NCBI GenBank assembly: GCA_947072905.1
Contig: CAMTKF010000023.1
Location: 1 to 39,945 of the forward strand
Direction of reading: 5' to 3'
DNA from: an uncultured Bacteroidales bacterium
Lineage (GTDB): Bacteria > Bacteroidota > Bacteroidia > Bacteroidales > Muribaculaceae
Length of the DNA: 39,945 nucleotides
In this document: positions 7,759-14,694 of the stretch, piece by piece
Layout of the letters: every line of letters starts with the position of its first letter
Numbering within the stretch: position 1 is the stretch's first letter
Program-made: the position numbers and the translations under genes
Notes under the pieces: generated by a model
Told to the model about the DNA's origin: nothing
Database searches by the model: none
What the model saw: the letters and a program-made list of their open reading frames with translations, nothing else

Positions 7759-8586
7759 ATGAACAACCATTCTATTGCAGCTCGTTTCCACTTTCAAAAC
7801 TGCTCAGTGACAATCAAGGTCGACGGCGAGATGATAATATCTCGTTCGGCATCCAATGCCCCGGGAGATGTTGCACTCGACCGCAACTTCACTCCCGAAG
7901 ACGACCCAACAACATTCATCGGTCAACACAACGAATTTTACAAATTCCTTAGCCTGACCAGCACAACCAATACTTCGATGATTCTCAAATGTACAGCCAT
8001 CGGCTACATGCTGTGCAACAGCCTCCCGCGCGGCGGCATGCGCTCTCGTAGCTTTGTTTGCTGTAACGAAGACGAAGGAGCATGCGCAAACGGGAAAAGT
8101 CTTTTCTGCCGTGCTATAGCGGAATTAAGCAATCCAGCATTTCTGGACGGCAAAATTAATCGAACTTCCGGCAATTTTATCCTCAGCGCTGTTGATGAAC
8201 ACACTACCGTAGCCGTGTTTGATGACATTAAGCTGAGTCAGGCTAAATTAGACCGCTTCTATCCCATTTGTCCCGGAGAGTGGAGAATCGCCAGAGTAGG
8301 CCGTCCTGAATTGATTCTTGAAAGGGAAATAGCTCCTTATGTCTTAATAACCACTAACACTCCGGCTTATCAATTCTTGCACTTTGCCTCTGCTGTTCGC
8401 CGTTTCGTTCCGCTGGAGTTCTCATCATTCTTCTCCGTCGATAATCCAGTGGTTTCTCACTTTGGCCATGCGCTATTCGGCGATTGGGATGCCGCGCAGT
8501 GGCACTTATTCGACAACTTCATGTTCTACTGCGTCCGGGAGTATCTTCACGTTTACCGCAACATGATTGACCCGTTCCGAGTATGA
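7759..8586 (+). CDS. Stand-alone SF3-type ATPase, paralog of the primase-helicase C-terminus
   Basis: A 275-residue protein that follows the helicase part of the large primase in order: I-G-Y-x-L-C near residue 75, a textbook Walker A (G-A-C-A-N-G-K-S, about 107-114), Walker B V-F-D-D near 152-156, L-I-T-T-N near 196 and R-R-F near 212, then F-G-D-W-D-A-A-Q-W-x-L-F-D-N-F near 237 paralleling F-D-D-W-S-P-E-Q-W-N-L-F-D-N-L. The zinc finger and Toprim are absent. It may form mixed rings with the large helicase or act alone. The decamer AACCATTCTA falls in codons 3-6. Confidence 0.8.
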   Translation: MNNHSIAARFHFQNCSVTIKVDGEMIISRSASNAPGDVALDRNFTPEDDPTTFIGQHNEFYKFLSLTSTTNTSMILKCTAIGYMLCNSLPRGGMRSRSFVCCNEDEGACANGKSLFCRAIAELSNPAFLDGKINRTSGNFILSAVDEHTTVAVFDDIKLSQAKLDRFYPICPGEWRIARVGRPELILEREIAPYVLITTNTPAYQFLHFASAVRRFVPLEFSSFFSVDNPVVSHFGHALFGDWDAAQWHLFDNFMFYCVREYLHVYRNMIDPFRV

Positions 8587-8789
8587 GCGCCCCAATTTTT
8601 AACATCGGTGACCGTGTTGTCGTGTCGGCAACTCTAACGGGTTGGGGCGAAGACCTCACTGGTACTGTCACAGACACAGAAATGTGGCAAGGCCTCCAAC
8701 TTCTCACAGTAACTTACGATAAAACCCTCCCCGATGGCAGAAATGGCATTGTGGTATACAGTTATCAACAAATAAAATTAATCAAATGA
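8583..8789 (+). CDS. Hypothetical protein, possible SH3-like fold
   Basis: A 68-residue protein beginning F-x-x-G-D-R-V-V-V, with a later G-x-V-T-D and a C-terminal Y-x-Y-Q-Q-I-K-L-I-K strand. This order is typical of small SH3-like beta barrels (KOW or similar). It overlaps the ATPase gene by 4 bases and the next tiny gene by 4 bases, so it is probably part of a translationally coupled chain. Function unknown. Confidence 0.6.
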   Translation: MSAPIFNIGDRVVVSATLTGWGEDLTGTVTDTEMWQGLQLLTVTYDKTLPDGRNGIVVYSYQQIKLIK

Positions 8790-8923
8790 ACAAAAAAAGT
8801 ATCTTCATGCTTACCGTAACCGAATTGACCCGTTCCGAGTATGAGCGCGGCGACGAGTACGCCTTGATCATCGACGGCAAACAATACGATTATGAAAAAG
8901 ATATGATAACACCAATAAACTAA
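8786..8923 (+). CDS. 45-residue chimeric mini-protein
   Basis: Starts at the ATGA overlap with the preceding gene and ends TAA at 8921. Its DNA is a patchwork of two nearby genes: 8824-8848 is identical to 8566-8590 (end of the ATPase gene and start of the next), and 8841-8894 matches 7663-7716 (lipoprotein C-terminus) at 49 of 54 positions. The encoded part R-G-D-E-Y-A-L-I-I-D-G-K keeps the reading frame of the lipoprotein. It may be a duplication relic rather than a working gene, although the frame is open and coupled. Confidence 0.55.
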   Translation: MNKKSIFMLTVTELTRSEYERGDEYALIIDGKQYDYEKDMITPIN

Positions 8924-8933
8924 ATCAGAAACA

Positions 8934-9200
8934 ATGCAAATTAAAGGAAAAATCATTGTCGCACTCCCCGAGGTAAGCGGCACAAGCCAAGCCGGTAAGG
9001 CATGGCGCAAACGTGAATATGTTCTTGAGACCCAAGAACACTACCCCAAGAAAATAGCCTTCACGGTTATGAATGAACGTGTCTACGAATTCAATCTACA
9101 GGTGGGAGCCACCTATACCGTGGACGTAGATGCAGAAAGCCGTGAGTATAACGGCAAATGGTATACAACACTAACGGCGTGGAAAACTACGCCGGCATAA
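8934..9200 (+). CDS. DUF3127 family protein, OB-fold-like
   Basis: An 88-residue protein beginning M-x-I-x-G-K-I-I-x-x-L-P-E-x-S-G-T-S-x-A-G-K-x-W-x-K-x-E-Y-V-L-E-T, followed by Y-P-K-K-I-A-F. This is the signature of DUF3127, a small Bacteroidetes domain with an apparent OB-fold pattern. Among replication genes, a single-stranded-DNA-binding role is plausible. Ten bases separate it from the upstream mini-gene. Confidence 0.8.
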   Translation: MQIKGKIIVALPEVSGTSQAGKAWRKREYVLETQEHYPKKIAFTVMNERVYEFNLQVGATYTVDVDAESREYNGKWYTTLTAWKTTPA

Positions 9201-9217
9201 ACACTAAATAAACTCAA

Positions 9218-9442
9218 ATGAACGAAAAACAAACATCAACCGCAACGGTAATAATCCTCATAGTGGCCGTTGCCACCTTCCTGGCCTTTCTGGTTCTAAA
9301 ACTCTGCGGTCTCCTTGCCTGGTCTTGGTGGTGGATAACCGCCCCGGCGTGGATCCCGGTGCTGCTCGTCCTGCTTGCACTTGGCTTTCTGGGCTTATGT
9401 CTGATGATACTGTCATACGTAGCTAAACGTCGTATCAAGTAA
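9218..9442 (+). CDS. Two-helix membrane protein
   Basis: A 74-residue protein that is nearly all membrane: hydrophobic helices at about 9-31 and 39-66, separated by a Trp-rich loop with S-W-W-W, and a basic end (A-K-R-R-I-K). This layout fits a small inner-membrane protein such as an exclusion factor or an early holin-like protein, but the holin candidate in the lysis cassette is at 26570. The family is not recognised. Confidence 0.6.
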   Translation: MNEKQTSTATVIILIVAVATFLAFLVLKLCGLLAWSWWWITAPAWIPVLLVLLALGFLGLCLMILSYVAKRRIK

Positions 9443-9444
9443 CT

Positions 9445-9675
9445 ATGGACTTCTCAGAACTGTTTGCTGACCAGCTCACAAGAATGGCAGTGGCCTATGA
9501 GAAAGATGCTGAAGCCCAAGGCAAGAAGCACATGGGCGGAGCATTTCTCAACGGTTATCAAACCGCAGTTTATCACATGCTGCAACAATTGGGACAAACT
9601 CCACAAGTAGCTTACATGCTTCATCAATATCTTAACGATTTAATGAAGGGATTTGAGATACTGGCTCGTAGATGA
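9445..9675 (+). CDS. Hypothetical alpha-helical protein
   Basis: A 76-residue protein, probably fully helical, with no membrane segment and no known motif. It follows the membrane protein by 2 bases, so it is likely in the same operon. Nothing further can be supported. Confidence 0.55.
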   Translation: MDFSELFADQLTRMAVAYEKDAEAQGKKHMGGAFLNGYQTAVYHMLQQLGQTPQVAYMLHQYLNDLMKGFEILARR

Positions 9676-9704
9676 GGAGTTCAACCTAATCTAAAAATAG
9701 ATAT

Positions 9705-9902
9705 ATGATTTTCAAAGTATTTTTCTCTATGGCACGTAAGTCCGAATTCAATATTCGTGAGTGCCGGATCTTCGCCGTCGAAAACGGTCAAGCTCTCGAA
9801 CGTCGAATCGAAAACACAATCTCAAATCTGAAAGCTGACGGCTTTTCGGAGGTGCATGTCGAGGACTGCTTCAACATCTCAGAACCGGACCGCATCCCAT
9901 AA
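9705..9902 (+). CDS. Hypothetical small protein
   Basis: A 65-residue protein; a second Met at residue 9 (9729) could be the true start, since the first eight residues are hydrophobic and unlike the rest. The remainder has alternating helices and strands without a known motif. Its stop overlaps the ATG of the zinc-ribbon gene by one base (TAATG), indicating coupling. Confidence 0.5.
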   Translation: MIFKVFFSMARKSEFNIRECRIFAVENGQALERRIENTISNLKADGFSEVHVEDCFNISEPDRIP

Positions 9903-10063
9903 TGAAGCCGATAAAGCGTAGCAACGGAGTAGAATGGTATGCCGACGGCACCATTCTACTCTTCCGTTGCCCCGAGTGCAAGCGCGAGAACTATGCTCCG
10001 GCAGTCGCCGATGGCGTGTGCTGCTGGTGTGGTTATAAACCTAAACCAATAAAAAAACAATGA
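9902..10063 (+). CDS. 53-residue zinc-ribbon protein
   Basis: The start overlaps the previous stop by one base and the end overlaps the next start by four. Cys23-x2-Cys26 and Cys40-x2-Cys43 (with an extra Cys41) form a treble-clef or ribbon-type zinc site, and the C-terminus is basic. Small zinc ribbons like this often bind nucleic acid or RNA polymerase. The mRNA contains a long hairpin inside the gene, listed separately. Confidence 0.7.
   Translation: MKPIKRSNGVEWYADGTILLFRCPECKRENYAPAVADGVCCWCGYKPKPIKKQ
9921..9970 (+). promoter_or_regulatory. Long hairpin inside the zinc-ribbon gene, carrying the decamer and its complement
   Basis: Arms 9921-9938 and 9950-9970 pair over 18 bases, interrupted only by a 3-base bulge at 9961-9963; the loop is 11 bases. 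The inner arms are AGTAGAATGGT and ACCATTCTACT, which contain the complement of, and a 9/10 match to, the AACCATTCTA decamer found at several gene starts. The hairpin may shape translation or mRNA stability, or present a pairing arm. Confidence 0.6.
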
Positions 10064-10416
10064 ACACAGAAGCTTCAATACTATTATCAAAAATCGAGGC
10101 ATGGTCTCAGGCCGACCTCGAGAACCGAGCCGCTGCAGTAGCACTGTCAGACGATAAAACCGGCAATTATTATATTCACTATGCAGGCCCTGTCAACAAG
10201 ATCGCAAAATGTGTGAGTGCAATCATGGAGGACGATCTCCAAACAGCAGCCGCTATCTACGGAGCTATGACACTGTTTGCTCACAAGACTTTCTCGCAGT
10301 CGTTTATCGACTACACTAATGCGAATTGCGCACGCGTGGCAGAGCTGAGAAAAAAAGGCAAAAACGGTGACGAAATACGCAAAATCCTGACTGAATACTA
10401 TGAAAGTAACAATTGA
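10060..10416 (+). CDS. Hypothetical early protein
   Basis: A 118-residue, mainly helical protein with no recognised family. It is linked by ATGA overlap to the zinc-ribbon gene and overlaps the next gene by 17 bases. No membrane segments or catalytic motifs are seen. Confidence 0.6.
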   Translation: MNTEASILLSKIEAWSQADLENRAAAVALSDDKTGNYYIHYAGPVNKIAKCVSAIMEDDLQTAAAIYGAMTLFAHKTFSQSFIDYTNANCARVAELRKKGKNGDEIRKILTEYYESNN

Positions 10417-10618
10417 AATTTCAAAAACCGCAGTCCTTCAGGCCGCTTCTCTATCCGGAATGAATGAAACTGTTTATGAGAAGCTTCTTGATGTCGTTAA
10501 CGAAGTCGAAGATGTAGATATTACAGAATCTGTTAACAACAGCCAAGAACTCGCTTCTATGCCGCTGCTCGTTTCATTGGGCGTTCTTATAGCTTTATCT
10601 GACAAACTTGATAACTGA
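10400..10618 (+). CDS. Hypothetical acidic protein
   Basis: A 72-residue acidic protein (many Glu and Asp between residues 28 and 48). An initial strand is followed by helices. Small acidic early phage proteins are often inhibitors or DNA mimics, but no such match can be demonstrated here. Overlap with the upstream gene argues that it is expressed. Confidence 0.5.
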   Translation: MKVTIEISKTAVLQAASLSGMNETVYEKLLDVVNEVEDVDITESVNNSQELASMPLLVSLGVLIALSDKLDN

Positions 10619-10621
10619 ACA

Positions 10622-11032
10622 ATGATCCTTCACCGCTTTTGCTCGCAAGCCGAGTATGACAAATATATGGCAGGGGAAACTCTCGTCAATTATAAAGACC
10701 ACGGTGCATATCGCGGCTATGCGGCAAGCTCGGCTGTTGGCTTCTGCTTCTTTGTGGAATCCCCGGAGAAGCGGAAGCATCAACTGAGCGGCATTGTCGA
10801 TTTCGACGTGTGCCTTACAGTCGAAGTCGACCCTTCAAAAGTCAATCTGTGCCACGGCCGTTATACTCTAAGAATAAACGGCCGATACGTGGGCGCAGAA
10901 AATGTAATGGAATACTGCACCACCACCTACAACAACAGGGAATTCAAGCTGATTAAAGCCGATAAGTCTTTCAATGGCTACGCCCCGAATGGTAGCCTGT
11001 TTCGACAAATATTCCCTAATTTATTCTTATAA
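10622..11032 (+). CDS. Hypothetical protein
   Basis: A 136-residue protein. It opens with L-H-R-F-C-S, includes Y-R-G-Y near residue 38 and a central beta-rich part. The early His and the R-G-Y/S-S-A layout faintly recall phage ADP-ribosyltransferase-like proteins, but the catalytic set is not clear, so I assign no function. It lies 3 bases after the preceding gene and just upstream of the antirepressor. Confidence 0.55.
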   Translation: MILHRFCSQAEYDKYMAGETLVNYKDHGAYRGYAASSAVGFCFFVESPEKRKHQLSGIVDFDVCLTVEVDPSKVNLCHGRYTLRINGRYVGAENVMEYCTTTYNNREFKLIKADKSFNGYAPNGSLFRQIFPNLFL

Positions 11033-11037
11033 CAAAA

Positions 11038-11550
11038 ATGACAAATGCAATCACAAAAATCAACGGTGTAGAAATCGTGGCCGTTGATCATGATGGGGAA
11101 ATTTACGTTCCTATCAAGCCAATCTGCGATGCAATAGGCATCGATTACAAGACGCAACATGAAAAAATCTCAGATGATGATTTTCTTGCTCCAACTATGG
11201 GGATTATCCCCACAGTTGCCGCCGATGGGAAGATCCGAGAAATGTGCTGTCTGCAGCTTCGCTACGTCTATGGATGGCTGGCCACCATCAACCCAGGCAA
11301 AGTTGCCGAGTCGGCTCGCGATGCAGTTATCCTTTACCGCCGCGAGTGCTACGAGGTGCTTTATGAGCATTTCACGGGGTCGATGCGGCGCACCATCGAA
11401 ACAAACAATGCCGAAATTGAACTCCTGAAGAAGATCAACAGCGCCATTGCCGACGAGAAGGAAGCCAAGAACCGAAAGAAGAAAGCCGAGGAATCGTTGG
11501 CCAAGCTTCGCTCTGAACGGCTGAATCCTCAGCCGTCTTTATTCCTCTAA
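11038..11550 (+). CDS. Phage antirepressor (P22_AR_N-type)
   Basis: A 170-residue protein. Residues 1-110 match the P22 antirepressor N-terminal pattern: strand-rich start with V-P-I-K-P-I-C-D-A-I-G-I-D, then the Q-L-R-Y-V-Y-G-W-L-A-T-I-N-P-G-K-V block and R-x-E-C-Y-E-V-L. A charged coiled-coil tail runs from 120 to 160. Proteins of this family bind and inactivate phage repressors. Here the obvious target is the repressor at 2462. It sits late in the early operon. Confidence 0.87.
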   Translation: MTNAITKINGVEIVAVDHDGEIYVPIKPICDAIGIDYKTQHEKISDDDFLAPTMGIIPTVAADGKIREMCCLQLRYVYGWLATINPGKVAESARDAVILYRRECYEVLYEHFTGSMRRTIETNNAEIELLKKINSAIADEKEAKNRKKKAEESLAKLRSERLNPQPSLFL

Positions 11551-11553
11551 GTC

Positions 11554-11838
11554 ATGGGAGAGCTTCCAGAAATCAGGCTATCACAACCGCCACCCCCACC
11601 GCGAAAGATGGCGACACCTTCGCCCTGGCATAAGGTTGGCGAGGCAGAGCCGGAGGACTGCACGCCGGTGCTTATCAGGGTTTATTATAAATCCGCCAAG
11701 ACAGGCAGGTTTACAGCCGAATTCGGGGTGTTTTACTACATGGCTGAGTTTGGTGGTTTTTCCTTTTATGAAAAGATAAAACGACGTTTGGGCTTGAAAG
11801 TCACCCATTGGATGCCAATTCCACCGGTTCCAAAGTAA
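11554..11838 (+). CDS. DUF551 domain protein
   Basis: A 94-residue protein. After a Pro-rich start (five Pro in a row), residues 25-94 show the DUF551 order: W-H-x-V-x-E-x-x-P-E-D, a strand ending V-L-I-R-V-Y, and the C-terminal V-T-H-W-M-P-I-P-P-V-P. DUF551 proteins are common in phages and have no settled function. It is the last gene of the long early operon. Confidence 0.8.
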   Translation: MGELPEIRLSQPPPPPRKMATPSPWHKVGEAEPEDCTPVLIRVYYKSAKTGRFTAEFGVFYYMAEFGGFSFYEKIKRRLGLKVTHWMPIPPVPK

Positions 11839-11877
11839 AAATATGCCCTGCAATGAATATTTTTTTTACAAAATAAT

Positions 11878-11908
11878 TTTGATATTAGAAATAATATCAT
11901 TAACTTTG
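11878..11908 (+). promoter_or_regulatory. hicAB promoter with dyad operator
   Basis: TTTG at 11878-11881, a 19-base spacer and TAACTTTG at 11901-11908 form a canonical Bacteroidetes promoter. Inside the spacer, GATATT-n6-AATATC (11881-11898) is an inverted repeat, placed where the HTH of HicB could bind and repress. HicB autoregulation is well known; the site itself is inference. Confidence 0.6.
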
Positions 11909-11934
11909 TATTGTTAATTAATCAGAGACCGAAA

Positions 11935-12132
11935 ATGAAATACAAAGAACTCCACAGAATCCTCCGCAAAGCCGGGATGATTGAGCTGAGCGAGCAACGA
12001 GCCGGACATAGGCTCTGGCTCAATCCTCAGACAGGCGAAAAGTTCACAACGAGCAATCACTTAATGCACGAAGTTGCATCAGGAACACTAAAATCAATCC
12101 TCCGCTCGGCAGGACTCGAAAAGAAAAAGTAA
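11935..12132 (+). CDS. hicA: HicA-type mRNA interferase toxin
   Basis: A 65-residue protein. The ATG at 11935 is chosen over an upstream TTG because it gives the standard HicA start (M-K-x-x-E-L-x-x-I-L-R-K-A-G). The G-H-R-L-W segment keeps the catalytic His of HicA, and the C-terminal half has the usual V-A-S-G-T-L-K-S-I-L-R-x-A-G-L. HicA cleaves mRNA and stops translation. It is paired with HicB downstream, the toxin-first order of hicAB. Confidence 0.88.
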   Translation: MKYKELHRILRKAGMIELSEQRAGHRLWLNPQTGEKFTTSNHLMHEVASGTLKSILRSAGLEKKK

Positions 12133-12138
12133 AAACGA

Positions 12139-12168
12139 AGAGAGGGGCTGGCACCCCGGTCCCTCTCT
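12139..12168 (+). promoter_or_regulatory. Intergenic hairpin between hicA and hicB
   Basis: AGAGAGGG (12139-12146) pairs with CCCTCTCT (12161-12168) around a 14-base GC-rich loop. It is not followed by a T-run on the + strand. It may protect or process the mRNA so that toxin and antitoxin are made in different amounts. Confidence 0.5.
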
Positions 12169-12185
12169 CTTAAAAAACAAGAGAT

Positions 12186-12584
12186 ATGAAGACAATAAGA
12201 GTATTTATAGAACGCGCTAAGGACGGTATATATAGCGCATATATGCCCGATGATAACAAGCTCTCATTTAACGCTATCGGCGAGGGTGCTACTGCAAAAG
12301 AGGCACATGACGATTTTATGGCCGTGGTTGAAGCTTTCCGTGTTGACTTCCCCGAGGAAGTGGCCGAGCTTCAATTTGAGTTCTCCTACGACCTCGCCTC
12401 ATTTCTTGCCTACTATAGCGGCAAACTCACCCTTGCCGGATTGTCACGTATTACAGGCGTGGCCCAGGGGCAGCTCTCGCACTACATCACCGGTCATCGC
12501 AACCCATCTCCACGTACCGTTGAGAAAATCAACCAAGCACTCCACTCGTTTGGAACAGAATTAAGTCAAGTTCATTTCGTCTGA
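12186..12584 (+). CDS. hicB: HicB-type antitoxin with C-terminal HTH
   Basis: A 132-residue protein. Residues 1-60 have the partially degraded RNase-H-like HicB fold (E-R-A-K-D-G-I-Y-S-A-Y, then G-E-G-A-T-A-K-E-A-H-D-D-F). Residues 68-125 form an XRE-type helix-turn-helix with L-A-G-L-S-R-I-T-G-V-A-Q-G-Q-L-S-H-Y. It would neutralise HicA and repress its own promoter. The stop codon falls inside one of the two 13-bp inverted repeats that bracket the cassette. Confidence 0.87.
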   Translation: MKTIRVFIERAKDGIYSAYMPDDNKLSFNAIGEGATAKEAHDDFMAVVEAFRVDFPEEVAELQFEFSYDLASFLAYYSGKLTLAGLSRITGVAQGQLSHYITGHRNPSPRTVEKINQALHSFGTELSQVHFV

Positions 12585-12625
12585 TTAATTAACACCTTTC
12601 GACTTTTTGGTCTTGACACGCCCTC

Positions 12626-12649
12626 GCCCACCCCGGCGGGGGCTTTTTT
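12626..12649 (+). terminator. Rho-independent terminator after hicB
   Basis: A GC-rich stem (GCCC at 12626-12629 with GGGC at 12640-12643, plus inner C-G pairs) followed at once by six T. It ends the hicAB transcript. The start of the next promoter lies immediately downstream. Confidence 0.6.
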
Positions 12650-12666
12650 ATACCGAAAATAATAGC

Positions 12667-12675
12667 TAAATTTGC
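12667..12675 (+). promoter_or_regulatory. -7 element directly before a small gene
   Basis: TAAATTTGC at 12667-12675, five bases before an ATG. Transcription would start almost at the start codon, giving a nearly leaderless mRNA. The -33 region overlaps the T-run of the terminator and is weak. Confidence 0.45.
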
Positions 12676-12679
12676 GACT

Positions 12680-12859
12680 ATGAGTAAAAAAATAGTTACA
12701 TCTGAGGAACGTGAAATGTGCCGAATCGCTCCTAATTCTTTTACAGCTGAATCTGTTCGGTTCCGGTTGGCCATGCTACAACTTGCAAAGGCAGTAAACA
12801 AGGACGTGATTACTGCTAAAACGTTAATCAAACGGCTTAAATTTCTGGCAAAGGGTTAG
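12680..12859 (+). CDS. Small basic protein
   Basis: A 59-residue protein: M-S-K-K-I-V-T-S-E-E start, a helical middle, and a Lys-rich end. No family is recognised. It has its own promoter-like element, sits between the hicB terminator and the promoter of the BRCT gene, and is therefore likely a single-gene unit. It could be a small DNA-binding protein. Confidence 0.5.
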   Translation: MSKKIVTSEEREMCRIAPNSFTAESVRFRLAMLQLAKAVNKDVITAKTLIKRLKFLAKG

Positions 12860-12894
12860 CGATAACATTTTACCTTTACCGTCATGTTTTTTTG

Positions 12895-12926
12895 TTTGGC
12901 GTTGTAACATATTTGTCGTATATTTG
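12895..12926 (+). promoter_or_regulatory. Canonical promoter for the BRCT gene
   Basis: TTTG at 12895-12898, exactly 20 bases, then TATATTTG at 12919-12926. The decamer AACCATTCTA (12937-12946) lies in the short leader before the ATG at 12952. Confidence 0.7.
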
Positions 12927-12951
12927 CGGCAAAACAAACCATTCTAATCTT

Positions 12952-13872
12952 ATGAATCCATCATTCATATTCTTTCATGCTGAAAACGTTAACGAGACGC
13001 AGAACAGCATCTGCCATCTCGTTATAATACCTGTTGTTGATGGGCAAGCTGAGTCACCCCAAGAGTTCTTTCTGAACCCTGAAGCACCTTTCGTGATGGT
13101 GATGTCGGGCATCACATCCTCACAAGTAGAATCCTTCGAGCCATTCAGCTCACAATGGCCACGGATTCAGACAATCTTCAGTAAGTTTGATATAGCCGTG
13201 TCTTCAGCCGAGGGGAGCTCAGCCCGTTCACTTTATGGCACCCTCACCCGCCTGGGTATCAACTTTGCTCCAATTACTTACTGTAACGCCAAAGCTATTT
13301 GCCGCCGAACTATAGATGCTGTTTCATACAGTTTAGACTACCTCAGCTACAAGTTTTACAACTACTGCATCTATAGCGAAGACCCGGTTGGTATAGCCAA
13401 ACGCTGGTGCGAACTTGCGCTGCGCAGTCTCTCAGATGTTCAAGAAGAAAACATCGTTGAGTTCTTGAACAGTCATAAGATAAAGCCAGGCCTCATAGCC
13501 CAGGAAGCTTTCACCCCCTCACTCTGTATCCGCGACTATTCAGCCCGGAAGAAACAAGTCTTCGACCCATCGGGTGTGGCCATAGCTGCACAACCCGACA
13601 ATCCTTTGTTCGGTATGGATGTAGTCTTTACCGGGAAGATGGAGGCCATGACGCGCAACGATGCGAGAGCAGCAGTTGTGAAGATAGGCGGAAACGCTCC
13701 GGAACGCCTTACAAAAGACACAGACTTCCTTGTTGTCGGAGTTCAAGATTTGCGCGTTGTGGGCGAAAAAGGGCTTAGCGGTAAGATGAAAACCGCAGAG
13801 AAATATCGTGCAGCTGGCTGTCCGATAGAAATTATAGATGAAAGCGAATTTATAGAGATGCTAAATACTTAA
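12952..13872 (+). CDS. Degenerate DnaQ-like exonuclease domain fused to BRCT
   Basis: A 306-residue protein; ATG 12952 is preferred because the longer reading starts at a TTG inside the promoter. Residues 1-170 follow the DEDD exonuclease layout of DnaQ-like proteins of the D-x-E-T-A-N type, but the first catalytic Asp reads His (H-A-E-N-V-N) and the second-motif Asp in the S-F-D position appears lost (S-S-A-R-S-L), so nuclease activity is doubtful. Residues 222-300 form a BRCT domain (F-T-G-K-M, G-G-N, T-D-F-L-V-V-G, E-F) as in the C-terminus of bacterial DNA ligase. It could bind DNA ends or nicks. Confidence 0.7.
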   Translation: MNPSFIFFHAENVNETQNSICHLVIIPVVDGQAESPQEFFLNPEAPFVMVMSGITSSQVESFEPFSSQWPRIQTIFSKFDIAVSSAEGSSARSLYGTLTRLGINFAPITYCNAKAICRRTIDAVSYSLDYLSYKFYNYCIYSEDPVGIAKRWCELALRSLSDVQEENIVEFLNSHKIKPGLIAQEAFTPSLCIRDYSARKKQVFDPSGVAIAAQPDNPLFGMDVVFTGKMEAMTRNDARAAVVKIGGNAPERLTKDTDFLVVGVQDLRVVGEKGLSGKMKTAEKYRAAGCPIEIIDESEFIEMLNT

Positions 13873-13877
13873 ATAAT

Positions 13878-14108
13878 ATGGAAAAAGAACCACGTAAAAG
13901 ATCGAGTATTGGGCTAGTAGGGATGATAGTTATTCTTTTATCCATTGTCCTCGGCTCATTCCTTGATAATCCATTCATCTTGATATCTGGCATAGTCTTA
14001 GGAGTATTCATACTCTTAACAGCTGTCATTGTTGACCGTCTTGACAACATCATCTATTTGCTACGGCAGATAGAGGAATATTCAAAATCCAACACTCAAG
14101 AAAAATAG
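13878..14108 (+). CDS. Two-helix membrane protein
   Basis: A 76-residue protein with hydrophobic helices at about 11-27 and 31-50 and a charged C-terminal helix that may form a coiled coil. The start lies 5 bases after the BRCT gene, suggesting a shared transcript. No family is recognised. Confidence 0.6.
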   Translation: MEKEPRKRSSIGLVGMIVILLSIVLGSFLDNPFILISGIVLGVFILLTAVIVDRLDNIIYLLRQIEEYSKSNTQEK

Positions 14109-14181
14109 ATTTTCCTGTAAATTATTTTTTATTTCAACATCTTTACCGTAAATTCGGCAAATAAACTTAATCCTATATTCA

Positions 14182-14640
14182 ATGAAAAAATCAATATTTT
14201 TCACTATCGTTTCACTTCTCGTGATGATGACCAGCTGCCTCCCAAAGCATGCTGTGTATGTTGGGCTGTTAGACTATCGCCCGGCCGCCGAATTGTATGG
14301 CGTACAGATGACAGAATCGGATGCCGTCAACTTTGACTATGAGCCAATTGGCTCGCTTATTGTTATTGAACAAAGCGGACAAGTTGAGGTTAAGAAAATT
14401 TCTGTCAATAACGACTATACTCCTAAAAAACAAGTAGATGATGACCTCTATGGCAGCCCATCGTCAACAAGTAAGAAATCTTACGCTAATGCAACAAGCG
14501 AATCTATAATAAAATATATGGCACAAGCCGCAAAAGCTGCCGGCGGTGATTATGTGTTAAATCTCAATATTCAACGAGATCCAACAAGCAAAAAAGGTTA
14601 TACACTAATCGCAACAGGTATGGTGGTAAAAAGAAAATAA
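14182..14640 (+). CDS. Lipoprotein, YbjQ-like flavour
   Basis: A 152-residue protein with a lipoprotein signal ending M-T-S-C (Cys19). The mature part contains Y-E-P-I-G-S-L-I-V and a C-terminal A-A-K-A-A-G-G-D-Y-V-L-N-L-N-I segment, which recalls the YbjQ/heavy-metal-binding or DUF4156 type of small periplasmic domain. That similarity is weak. It could be a lysogenic-conversion or exclusion factor. Confidence 0.65.
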   Translation: MKKSIFFTIVSLLVMMTSCLPKHAVYVGLLDYRPAAELYGVQMTESDAVNFDYEPIGSLIVIEQSGQVEVKKISVNNDYTPKKQVDDDLYGSPSSTSKKSYANATSESIIKYMAQAAKAAGGDYVLNLNIQRDPTSKKGYTLIATGMVVKRK

Positions 14641-14658
14641 TTTTTTTATGCAAAAATA

Positions 14659-14690
14659 TTTGGCAATGTCCCTTACTTGTCGTATCTTTG
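14659..14690 (+). promoter_or_regulatory. Canonical promoter of the structured RNA region
   Basis: TTTG at 14659-14662, 20 bases, TATCTTTG at 14683-14690. It fits the Bacteroidetes consensus closely. No gene begins until 14943, so the first 250 bases of the transcript would be non-coding. Confidence 0.65.
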
Positions 14691-14694
14691 TGGT

